Shown here: positions 1 through 5,043 of the stretch, piece by piece
Position numbering within the stretch: the first letter of the stretch is position 1
Layout of the letters: each line of letters begins with the position of its first letter
Origin: JAVZLH01 sp049700435
Lineage (GTDB): Archaea; Thermoproteota; Bathyarchaeia; Bathyarchaeales; Bathycorpusculaceae
Assembly (NCBI GenBank): GCA_049700435.1
Contig: JBNAVK010000051.1
Coordinates: forward strand, 1-8,209
DNA: 8,209 bases
Direction of reading: 5' to 3'
Notes under the pieces: model-generated
What the model was told of the DNA's origin: nothing
The model's database searches: none
What the model saw: only the letters and a program-made list of their open reading frames with translations
Translations under genes and position numbers: made by a program

Positions 1-40
1 CGTATAGAGGGTTTACGGTTCAGGGGACCCCTAGCCCCCC

Positions 41-98
41 GCCTAAGACCCACCGCCAAAGAAACATCACGCAATTCAAAACTATAAAACTTTACCTA
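41..98. repeat. Direct repeat, left copy (about 58 bp)
   Basis: This stretch is repeated in the same orientation at 681-740. The first 20 bases match at 19 of 20 positions (GCCTAAGACCCAC, then C or T, then GCCAAA). The last 25-26 bases (attcaaaa...ctttaccta) differ by about one indel and two substitutions, and the middle is more diverged. A short CCTAG precedes both copies. The two copies bracket the DUF4258-like/DUF2283 pair. It could be a dispersed intergenic element or a scar of insertion or duplication; nothing in it looks coding. Confidence 0.75.
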
Positions 99-139
99 AA
101 CCTACATTCTTTTTGGAGCGAAGGTTTTGAGTTATCATG

Positions 140-147
140 TTTAAAAT
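140..147 (+). promoter_or_regulatory. Possible TATA box for the DUF4258-like/DUF2283 pair
   Basis: TTTAAAAT lies about 50 bases before the TTG at 194. A start about 26 bases downstream would leave a leader of roughly 20 bases containing the GGAGAAGG motif at 178-185. The region is AT-rich, so this is only a plausible assignment. Confidence 0.25.
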
Positions 148-193
148 TTTATTTGTTACTTGGCATTGTAACTAAGTGGAGAAGGTAAAATCT

Positions 194-458
194 TTGACTG
201 ATGTTTCGAGAGTTAAGTTTACTAGACATGCGCTTGAGAAGTTTAATTCTTTGAAACGTTACGGCTTTCAAATTGATGAGAGTCAAGTTGCTGATGTTGT
301 TCTTAATCCGAAGCGTATTGAAAGAAAAGATAACCAGTTTTTTCGCTGTTAGACTGATTAATTCCAAACATGCTTTAAGGGTTGTTTACTAGAAAAGAAA
401 AGGCTTTTTAGTTGTCATTACTTTTTATCCTGTTAGGCGGGAGCGTTATGACTTATAA
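194..458 (+). pseudogene. Broken DUF4258-like gene (putative toxin-side partner of DUF2283)
   Basis: From TTG 194, preceded by GGAGAAGG at 178-185, the frame reads a DUF4258-like start (VKFTRHALEKF, then VADVVLNPKRIE) and stops at 350-352 after the T6 run at 338-343. Shifting by +1 at that run restores the rest of the family: AVRLINSKHALRVVY, then a TAG at 390-392, then KRKGFLVVITFYPVRRERYDL in the same frame to a TAA at 456-458. The gene therefore carries one frameshift and one independent nonsense codon. Repaired it would be about 87 residues, a normal size for this kind of protein. Its end overlaps the ATG of the DUF2283 gene by 11 bases, as expected for a two-gene module. A GTG at 176 is an alternative start. 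The family name is from pattern recognition; the toxin role is inferred from small size and pairing. Amber decoding (for example as pyrrolysine) would not explain the frameshift. Confidence 0.7.
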
Positions 459-660
459 GATTAGGTATGATGGAGACGCTGACGTGTTGACAATAGTCCT
501 TAAAGAGAAAGGCAAGCTTTCTCATGCAGAGGAAATAGGCGACATCATAGTTCATTTTGATGAAAATGGAAAACCGCTTTTCATGGAGATACTTAAAGCC
601 AGCAAGATAGTGCCCTTAATGGTTGAGGGCTTAGCTAAAAAAGAAGTTGTAGTAGCATAA
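448..660 (+). CDS. DUF2283 family small protein
   Basis: This 70-residue protein starts MTYKIRYDGDADVLTIVL and has the usual DUF2283 pattern: an N-terminal beta hairpin with Y-D-x-x-A-D-x-L, then 'DIIVHFDENGKPLFMEILKA', where the D-E-x-G-x-P turn leads into a strand. I chose the ATG at 448 because residues from any upstream start (for example TTG 412) are an out-of-frame reading of the broken gene before it, and family members begin here. It overlaps that gene by 11 bases, which suggests co-translation. DUF2283 has no established biochemical role; it is often found beside DUF4258-like genes, so an antitoxin-like or partner role is an inference. The frame is intact although its partner is broken. 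Confidence 0.85.
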   Translation: MTYKIRYDGDADVLTIVLKEKGKLSHAEEIGDIIVHFDENGKPLFMEILKASKIVPLMVEGLAKKEVVVA

Positions 661-680
661 CACTCAGAACCGTAATCCTA

Positions 681-740
681 GCCTAAGACCCACTGCCAAA
701 ACATCCGTGAGAACATTCAAAAATTATGAAACTTTACCTA
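681..740. repeat. Direct repeat, right copy (about 60 bp)
   Basis: This is the second copy of the repeat at 41-98. It starts 21 bases after the DUF2283 stop and ends 28 bases before the convergent MNT stop. It differs from the left copy mainly in the middle. Together the copies frame bases 99-680, which hold only the DUF4258-like/DUF2283 pair. Confidence 0.75.
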
Positions 741-767
741 GGCAATGATGTTTCTAACTTAATAGGT

Positions 768-1139
768 TCACTTTGTGTTTGGTCGGCTTAGGAGTTTTGT
801 CATTAACCGTTTTCGTCCTTTTATTTTTATGCCTTTTCTTAGTATGTTTGTTTGAAGAGTTTTAGGCAGACTTTCCAGTTCAACTAGGTCTACTGGAATG
901 CCTAGTTCAAGCTCTATTTCAGCGTTTAAGTCTAAAAGTTCTTTGAAGTTTAGTTTTGGATTTGAGCTTATGCAAATGTCTATATCCCGTATATAGTCTC
1001 TTGTTGCTAGGCTTCCAAAAACTATTGCAAGCTGAATTCTATTGTTTTTGGCTAGGGAATTTTTTAGTCTTTCAACTATTTCTTCCTTCTCTTTTCGGCT
1101 TAGCTTGTAATATTGTATTTTGTCATATGTTAATTCCAT
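768..1139 (-). CDS. MNT-domain nucleotidyltransferase (MntA-like antitoxin)
   Basis: This 123-residue minimal nucleotidyltransferase has the family signature at residues 38-56: AIVFGSLATRDYIRDIDI. Gly42-Ser43 and the metal-binding pair Asp52/Asp54 are visible, and Asp84 in 'GIPVDLVELE' fits the third carboxylate. In characterised HEPN/MNT pairs the MNT protein neutralises the HEPN RNase by adding AMP to a tyrosine next to the HEPN catalytic site. The tail beyond residue 105 is basic (KIKGRKRLMTKLLSRP). Its start overlaps the end of the HEPN gene by 17 bases, so the two form one transcriptional unit with HEPN first. The frame is intact and all catalytic residues are present, although the HEPN gene is disrupted. 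Other members of the family are kanamycin-nucleotidyltransferase-like, but size and partner make the antitoxin call the best one. Confidence 0.88.
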   Translation of the reverse strand: MELTYDKIQYYKLSRKEKEEIVERLKNSLAKNNRIQLAIVFGSLATRDYIRDIDICISSNPKLNFKELLDLNAEIELELGIPVDLVELESLPKTLQTNILRKGIKIKGRKRLMTKLLSRPNTK

Positions 1140-1537
1140 ACTTTTCTTTCACACTCTCCACGAATTTATCAACGGCTTTAAAGTTGTTTTTAATGGAATC
1201 GTAGATTTGAGCGTCGTCTATCGTCCAGTAGCGGTGCGTTAACAAGTTTCTCAGTCGCATTATTGCAGTCAAGTCTTTAGCATAGCGGCAGATTCCCTTT
1301 TCCTCCATTAATTTGAAGCATTGCGAATAGGAATGCGGAGTGAGTTTGAGGTCTTCTATAGCTATTTGAAGGCATATGCTTCCTAAAGCCTCAGCAAACA
1401 CTAACATGATATCTGATGGCGTACTTTTCATCTGTGCTCAATTCAGAGTATGGCTTCGACGTTAAGCGGTTTAATTCAGCCTTCGATTCGAGAACTTCAT
1501 TTATCCTTTGTTTTAGATGGTCAACATTTATGGGCAT
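1123..1537 (-). pseudogene. Frameshifted HEPN (HepT-like) toxin gene
   Basis: The last 102 codons (start 1431) look like the C-terminal two thirds of a HepT-type HEPN RNase. 'RLRNLLTHRYW' contains the Rx4HxY motif (Arg61, His66, Tyr68 counted from that ATG), where Tyr is the known AMPylation site in such systems. Upstream, an ATG at 1535-1537 opens 48 codons in another frame, MPINVDHLKQRINEVLESKA to DEKYAIRYH, which is a good HEPN N-terminus. It stops at 1391-1393. Joining the frames after the YH codons (around 1402-1408) gives a protein of about 138 residues, normal for the family: RYH-x-LVFAEALGSICLQIA. The break is not in a homopolymer, so it may be a real mutation. A shortened protein from 1431 would lack the first HEPN helix and probably be inactive. 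The AMPylating partner gene overlaps the 3' end by 17 bases. Confidence 0.8.
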
Positions 1538-1566
1538 TCTAACCAGCAACAAGTAAGTAATTCGAA

Positions 1567-1575
1567 TTAAATAAA
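1567..1575 (-). promoter_or_regulatory. TATA-like box of the HEPN/MNT operon
   Basis: On the minus strand this reads TTTATTTAA, centred about 34 bases before the ATG at 1537. A start about 26 bases downstream would give a leader of only about 8 bases, consistent with archaeal near-leaderless initiation and with the absence of a clear Shine-Dalgarno site. It supports 1537, rather than 1431, as the original start. Confidence 0.4.
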
Positions 1576-1671
1576 TAACATTATTGTCGATTGGAAGATT
1601 CTAAAGCGTAGATGAAACAAATCTAACTTAAAAAACCTTAAACTTACAAAACCATATTCAAAATTAACAAA

Positions 1672-1679
1672 GCATAAAA
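1672..1679 (+). promoter_or_regulatory. TATA-like box upstream of the 110-residue gene
   Basis: GCATAAAA lies about 50 bases before the ATG at 1726, which would give a leader of about 20 bases. The rest of 1538-1725 is AT-rich and holds no convincing gene or RNA. Confidence 0.3.
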
Positions 1680-1725
1680 GTGCAGCTTTTTAGAAGTAGC
1701 AAATGCAGCGTCCTCTGGGATTAAA

Positions 1726-2058
1726 ATGGCAGAGGAAGAGAGATTTAACGCTGCGTTTCTCAAAATTTTAGACGAGCAGCTGAAAACTCTTGTTGGGGAA
1801 GTGGCTGCTAGATCTTTTTATAGGCATCTGTTTAACCATTATAACTTAGACTTTGAGGATATCCCAAAGAATATTGGAGTTTTTGTTAAAGCGTTTCAAG
1901 AATATTTTGGTCCAAGCGCTAATGCATTACAGAAAATGTTGTTGATAAAAATGCACTCGCGGTTCGGCAGACCATTTAGAGAGGAACCCTTCGCCGAATC
2001 AATAGTTAGGCTAAAAGTTGCTGTAATGCGCGAGGGTCTGCTACACTTTGGACGGTGA
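1726..2058 (+). CDS. Uncharacterised small helical protein (110 residues)
   Basis: I do not recognise a named family. The protein is 110 residues, soluble, predicted mostly helical, with no signal peptide or membrane segment. Its pattern is an N-terminal acidic helix (MAEEERFNAAFLKILDEQLK), a segment 'VGEVAARSFYRHLFNHYNLDFEDIP' resembling a fold seen in other archaeal hypothetical proteins, then a glycine turn (EYFGPSAN) and a basic helix ending 'KMHSRFGRPF'. The ATG at 1726 is the only reasonable start, and no strong Shine-Dalgarno site precedes it. It converges with cutA, with only 5 bases between the stops, so no common regulation is implied. Codon use resembles the neighbours. I can say it is probably a real gene but not what it does. 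Confidence 0.75.
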   Translation: MAEEERFNAAFLKILDEQLKTLVGEVAARSFYRHLFNHYNLDFEDIPKNIGVFVKAFQEYFGPSANALQKMLLIKMHSRFGRPFREEPFAESIVRLKVAVMREGLLHFGR

Positions 2059-2063
2059 GGGCG

Positions 2064-2384
2064 TTATTTGAGGCAACTGTCAAGCCACTCCACATACGCC
2101 TTATACCCCTTCACAATTGGCAAGGCAACAATTTCTGGGACATCATAACTATGCAAAGCCTTAATTCGCTCAGATAATTTGTCAAACAGGCTTTCGTGAG
2201 ACTTCATTAAAAGAACGTATTCCTCAGCCCTCTCAATTTTTCCAGTCCACCAGAAAAGCGAGTGCACAGGACCTACTATGTTGGCGCACGCAATAAGCCT
2301 TTCATTGAGTAGGCAATTGGCGATTTTTTCGGCTTCTTCCTTGCTTGAGGTTGTTACCAAAACGACTATGTGGGTTTTTGTCAA
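2064..2384 (-). CDS. cutA: CutA1-like protein
   Basis: This 106-residue protein matches the CutA1 family over its whole length. Visible family motifs are 'RLIACANIVGPVHSLFWWTGKIE' (residues 29-51), 'EEYVLLMKS' and 'HSYDVPEIVALPIVKGYKAYVEWL' (78-101). CutA1 proteins are trimeric, ferredoxin-like and very stable, and are linked by name to divalent-cation tolerance; their biochemical role is unsettled and the copper link may be indirect. The start is a TTG at 2384, since an in-frame stop two codons upstream rules out anything longer; a GGAG lies about 12 bases before it. The gene is divergent from the first phosphofructokinase, sharing a region of about 100 bases, and convergent with the 110-residue gene. 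Confidence 0.93.
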   Translation of the reverse strand: MTKTHIVVLVTTSSKEEAEKIANCLLNERLIACANIVGPVHSLFWWTGKIERAEEYVLLMKSHESLFDKLSERIKALHSYDVPEIVALPIVKGYKAYVEWLDSCLK

Positions 2385-2423
2385 GCACTAGGCACTCTCC
2401 AAGTAAGCATATGTAACAGTCAA

Positions 2424-2431
2424 GCTTATTT
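2424..2431 (+). promoter_or_regulatory. Possible TATA box of the first pfk gene
   Basis: CTTATTTT lies in the divergent region between cutA and pfk. Transcription starting about 26 bases downstream would leave a leader of about 30 bases that contains the GAGGG site used by the GTG at 2483. TTTAAA at 2452-2457 is another candidate but would leave the Shine-Dalgarno site outside the transcript. Confidence 0.25.
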
Positions 2432-2471
2432 TGGTTAACGTAGAGAATGTGTTTAAACTCTGTTAAACTGA

Positions 2472-2476
2472 GAGGG
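2472..2476 (+). promoter_or_regulatory. Shine-Dalgarno site fixing the pfk start at GTG 2483
   Basis: GAGGG is separated by 6 bases from GTG 2483. The protein starting there begins MKTLGVVTSGGDAPG, the normal PfkA N-terminus. The longer reading from ATG 2447 adds 12 residues not seen in the family. Confidence 0.65.
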
Positions 2477-2482
2477 TTGTTT

Positions 2483-3445
2483 GTGAAAACTTTAGGCGTA
2501 GTCACAAGTGGCGGAGATGCGCCAGGTATGAACGCCGCCATTCGCGCAGTGGTGCGCGTTGCTAACGCGGGAGGCTTTCGTGTTTTGGGTTTCGAGAGAG
2601 GATGGGAAGGCGTAATAAACAATGCTTTCGTGCCTTTGACGCCGCGTTCTGTTGGCGGCATAATCCAGTTGGGCGGAACCATACTCCGCACTTCAAGGTG
2701 CCCGGAATTCAAGAAGAAGGAAGGAATAGCGAAGGCGGCTAAAACTCTAGCCAAAAACAACGTTTATGGGCTGGTCGTCATCGGCGGCGAAGGCTCTTTT
2801 AGAGGAGCCCTAGAACTTAGCAAAGAAACCGACACTTTAATGGTTGGGATTCCAGCCACCATTGACAATGACGTTTATGGAACAGATGAAACAATAGGTT
2901 TCGACACAGCGGTGAACACGGCAGTTGCAGAAATAGACAAGATTCGCGACACCGCTGTTTCCCACGAGAGAGTTTTCATAGTTGAAGTTATGGGCAGAAA
3001 AAGGGGCTTTTTAGCGGCTGCCGTCGGCGTGGCAGTGGGGGCAGAAACAATTTTGGTTCCAGAAGTAGAGTATAGAAGAGAGGAAATTTTTCAAACCATA
3101 AAGGAGAACACTGCAAAAGGTAAAAAGTCTGGCATAATCGTGGCTGCTGAGGGAATAGGCGACACACGCAAGCTAGCGAGGGAAATAGAAGAAAATGCTG
3201 GCGTAGAAGTTAGGCTCAGCGTTTTAGGTTATGCCCAGAGAGGTGGCAGTCCCACAGCCAGAAGCAGACTTTTAGCAAGCTTATTCGCAAACGAAGCCAT
3301 TCAATTACTAGCGAAACAGCGAGGAAACAGAGTAGTTGGATTGCAAAATGGCAAAATAACCAGCATAGAACTTGAGAAATCTTGCAAAAACCAAAAACCC
3401 TTAGATTTGAGCATACTAAAGCTGGCAAGGGTATTAGCGACGTAA
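2483..3445 (+). CDS. pfkA: 6-phosphofructokinase, PfkA family, ATP-type active site
   Basis: From GTG 2483 the protein is 320 residues, the length of E. coli PfkA. It phosphorylates fructose 6-phosphate to fructose 1,6-bisphosphate in the cytoplasm. Visible motifs: TSGGDAPGMNAAIR (8-21), GGTILRTSRCPEF (64-76), GGEGS (101-105), IPATIDND (123-130) with catalytic Asp128, EVMGR (168-172) and LGYAQRGGSP (248-257). The donor-determining positions are Gly104 and Ala125. PPi enzymes carry Asp and Lys there, so ATP is the likely donor. Two departures are notable: the metal-binding Asp of GGDGS is Glu, and the usual His of LGHxQRGG, which binds the 6-phosphate, is Tyr250. LGY variants are known in the family, so activity is probable. 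The VOC-family gene follows 28 or 43 bases downstream. PfkA enzymes are uncommon in archaea, which suggests an old acquisition from bacteria. Confidence 0.93.
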   Translation: MKTLGVVTSGGDAPGMNAAIRAVVRVANAGGFRVLGFERGWEGVINNAFVPLTPRSVGGIIQLGGTILRTSRCPEFKKKEGIAKAAKTLAKNNVYGLVVIGGEGSFRGALELSKETDTLMVGIPATIDNDVYGTDETIGFDTAVNTAVAEIDKIRDTAVSHERVFIVEVMGRKRGFLAAAVGVAVGAETILVPEVEYRREEIFQTIKENTAKGKKSGIIVAAEGIGDTRKLAREIEENAGVEVRLSVLGYAQRGGSPTARSRLLASLFANEAIQLLAKQRGNRVVGLQNGKITSIELEKSCKNQKPLDLSILKLARVLAT

Positions 3446-3473
3446 CAAATATTTGCGCAGAAAATCAATTTAC

Positions 3474-3989
3474 ATGCCGTGGCTGAAAATGAAGCACAAC
3501 AAGTCTGAATCAAGAAATCGTTTTCACCACATCGGCATTGTAGTAAAAAACATTTCCGACGCCATTGACAAGTATTCCACCGCACTTGGAATAGACAAAA
3601 ACAAGATTACTGTAGAAATTGAAAACTATGCTACGGAAAAAGGTGAAGTTGAAGAATTCAAATACGCGTTTTTGCCTCTTGCAGAAGGAGAAAACAACTT
3701 CATAGAACTGGTGGAACCAGTAACATCAGGTCCGACAGCCAGATACTTAGAAAAACATGGTGAAGGACTATTTCACTTAGCGTTTGAATCCTCCAACATA
3801 CTAGAAACAATTAAAGACTTTGAAAAAGCTGGAATACCACTGGCTGGTAAAACACCCACAAAAGAGGTTCTGTCCGTTTTCTTCCATCCAAAATTTACTC
3901 ATGGAGTTTTAATACAAGTCATAAAGAAAGGAGTCTTTGACACGGCTGGGAGGATAAGCGAAGAAACTATTGAGAAAGAAGGAAGCTAA
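3474..3989 (+). CDS. VOC-family protein, methylmalonyl-CoA epimerase-like
   Basis: This protein of about 171 residues has two VOC (glyoxalase fold) repeats: 'FHHIGIVVKNISDAIDKY' near the start and 'GLFHLAFESSNILETIKDFEKAGI' from about residue 99. 'NFIELVEP' followed by 'ARYLEKHGEGLFHLAF' is typical of methylmalonyl-CoA epimerases, which interconvert (R)- and (S)-methylmalonyl-CoA. Metal ligands His19 and His101 are in place. The C-terminal ligand, normally Glu in 'VLIELV', is Gln148 in 'VLIQVIKK', so the reaction is uncertain. No mutase or carboxylase gene is nearby. Starts at ATG 3474 and ATG 3489 are both possible, and neither has a good Shine-Dalgarno site. A TTG at 3453 is less likely. 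It is co-directional with pfkA (gap about 28 bases) and converges with the second pfk, with 13 bases between the stops. Another VOC isomerase or dioxygenase-like activity cannot be excluded. Confidence 0.85.
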   Translation: MPWLKMKHNKSESRNRFHHIGIVVKNISDAIDKYSTALGIDKNKITVEIENYATEKGEVEEFKYAFLPLAEGENNFIELVEPVTSGPTARYLEKHGEGLFHLAFESSNILETIKDFEKAGIPLAGKTPTKEVLSVFFHPKFTHGVLIQVIKKGVFDTAGRISEETIEKEGS

Positions 3990-4002
3990 CCTATTTCCTT
4001 CT

Positions 4003-5031
4003 TTAGCCGAAGAAAACGCTTGCTATGTTGTAAAGCTCCAAATCCACAGTTTTACGTTTTCCAATAACATCCTTCAAAGGAACTGAAACTATCTTGTTTC
4101 CTTGAAGCGCAACCATAAACCCAAACTTTCCCTCGTGAACCAAGTCTATGGCTGCCACCCCAAACCTCGTAGCCAATATTCTGTCAAAAGGTGTTGGAGA
4201 ACCGCCGCGTTGTAGATGCCCCAAAACAACAACCCGCGTCTCTATGCCAGTGTATTTTTCAATTTCCTTTCCGAGATAGTAGCCAACTCCGCCGAGGCTT
4301 ATGTGTCCAAACTCATCTATGCTCTCGCTGTAAACTATTTCCTTTCCGCCTTTCGGTTTTGCGCCTTCAGCCACAACGATTAAGCTGAAGTTTCTGCCCC
4401 GTTTCTGCCTACGCCTAATGTATTCGCAGACTTCTTCTATGTCAAAGGGCTTTTCTGGAATCAATATCACGTCTGCGCCGCCGGCAAGCCCAGCTTCCAA
4501 GGCAATGTGACCCGTGTATCTTCCCATAACTTCTAGGATTATAACCCTGTTGTGGGCTTCCGCTGTGGAGTGAAGTTTGTCAAGGGCTTCCGCAGCTATG
4601 GTGACAGCCGTGTTGAAACCAAAAGTGTAGTCTGTGCCAACCAAATCGTTATCAATAGTCTTTGGTACACCAACACATTTCAGCTTAAAATCTCCCATTT
4701 TGTGGGCTACGCTTAAAGTGTCATCGCCCCCTATGGCGATAACAGCATCTATCCCAGCCGCTTCAGCGTTTTCAACAATGGTTTCTGGTCCCCTTTCGCG
4801 CTTGAAGGGATTCGTCCTTGAAGTCCCTAGAATTGAGCCTCCACGGGGAAGGATGCCTGAAACAGCGTCTAAATCTAATTTTTGAAATTTGTTTTCCAGA
4901 AGTCCACGCCACCCATCCCTTATGCCGACAACCTCATCATTATAGCATTGAATCCCCTTCCTAACAACAGCGCGTATAACTGCGTTAATTCCAGGCGCGT
5001 CCCCGCCTCCGCTTAAAACCCCTATCTTCAT
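4003..5031 (-). CDS. pfp: Phosphofructokinase, PfkA family, PPi-type active site
   Basis: This 342-residue protein is the last gene of the aldolase operon. The donor-determining residues are those of pyrophosphate-dependent enzymes: GGDDT at 101-105 (Asp104) and PKTIDND at 123-129 (Lys124), with catalytic Asp127. Other motifs are SGGGDAPGINAVIR (7-20), ILGTSRTNPF (67-76), EVMGRYTGHIA (167-177) and LGHLQRGGSPTPFDR (270-284), which keeps the 6-phosphate-binding His. Length and 'ILGTSRTNPF' resemble the actinobacterial-type long/mixed-substrate clade, in which both donors occur. If PPi is used the step is reversible and can serve glycolysis or gluconeogenesis. The ATG at 5031 is preceded by GAGGGG with 6 bases of spacing. 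Only 10 bases separate it from the aldolase stop, implying translational coupling. An upstream extension from 5088 lies inside the aldolase gene and is rejected. Confidence 0.93.
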   Translation of the reverse strand: MKIGVLSGGGDAPGINAVIRAVVRKGIQCYNDEVVGIRDGWRGLLENKFQKLDLDAVSGILPRGGSILGTSRTNPFKRERGPETIVENAEAAGIDAVIAIGGDDTLSVAHKMGDFKLKCVGVPKTIDNDLVGTDYTFGFNTAVTIAAEALDKLHSTAEAHNRVIILEVMGRYTGHIALEAGLAGGADVILIPEKPFDIEEVCEYIRRRQKRGRNFSLIVVAEGAKPKGGKEIVYSESIDEFGHISLGGVGYYLGKEIEKYTGIETRVVVLGHLQRGGSPTPFDRILATRFGVAAIDLVHEGKFGFMVALQGNKIVSVPLKDVIGKRKTVDLELYNIASVFFG

Positions 5032-5037
5032 TGTGTT

Positions 5038-5043
5038 CCCCTC
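5038..5043 (-). promoter_or_regulatory. Shine-Dalgarno site overlapping the aldolase stop
   Basis: On the minus strand TGAGGGGAACACAATG joins the aldolase stop TGA, a GAGGGG ribosome-binding site and the ATG of the PPi-type pfk. The overlap of stop and ribosome site suggests the downstream gene is translated by coupling to the aldolase. Confidence 0.75.

Noticed and set aside
21..33. GGGGACCCC palindrome as a hairpin or terminator
   Set aside because: The arms are separated by one base, so a hairpin cannot form, and no T run follows.
412..447. N-terminal extension of the DUF2283 protein from TTG 412
   Set aside because: These codons are the out-of-frame reading of the end of the DUF4258-like gene; the family start is ATG 448.
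741..760. Possible C/D box RNA (AATGATG)
   Set aside because: The C-box match is imperfect and no matching D box (CTGA) sits at a suitable distance. The same holds for TAGATGA near 1608.
956..1204. Plus-strand frame opposite the MNT gene
   Set aside because: It is a Cys/Phe/Leu-rich shadow of the antisense strand of the MNT and HEPN genes with no recognisable motif.
2302..2760. Long minus-strand reading frame across the pfk start
   Set aside because: Its sequence is low-complexity and unlike a protein, and it is the reverse of a well-supported pfk gene and of the cutA start.
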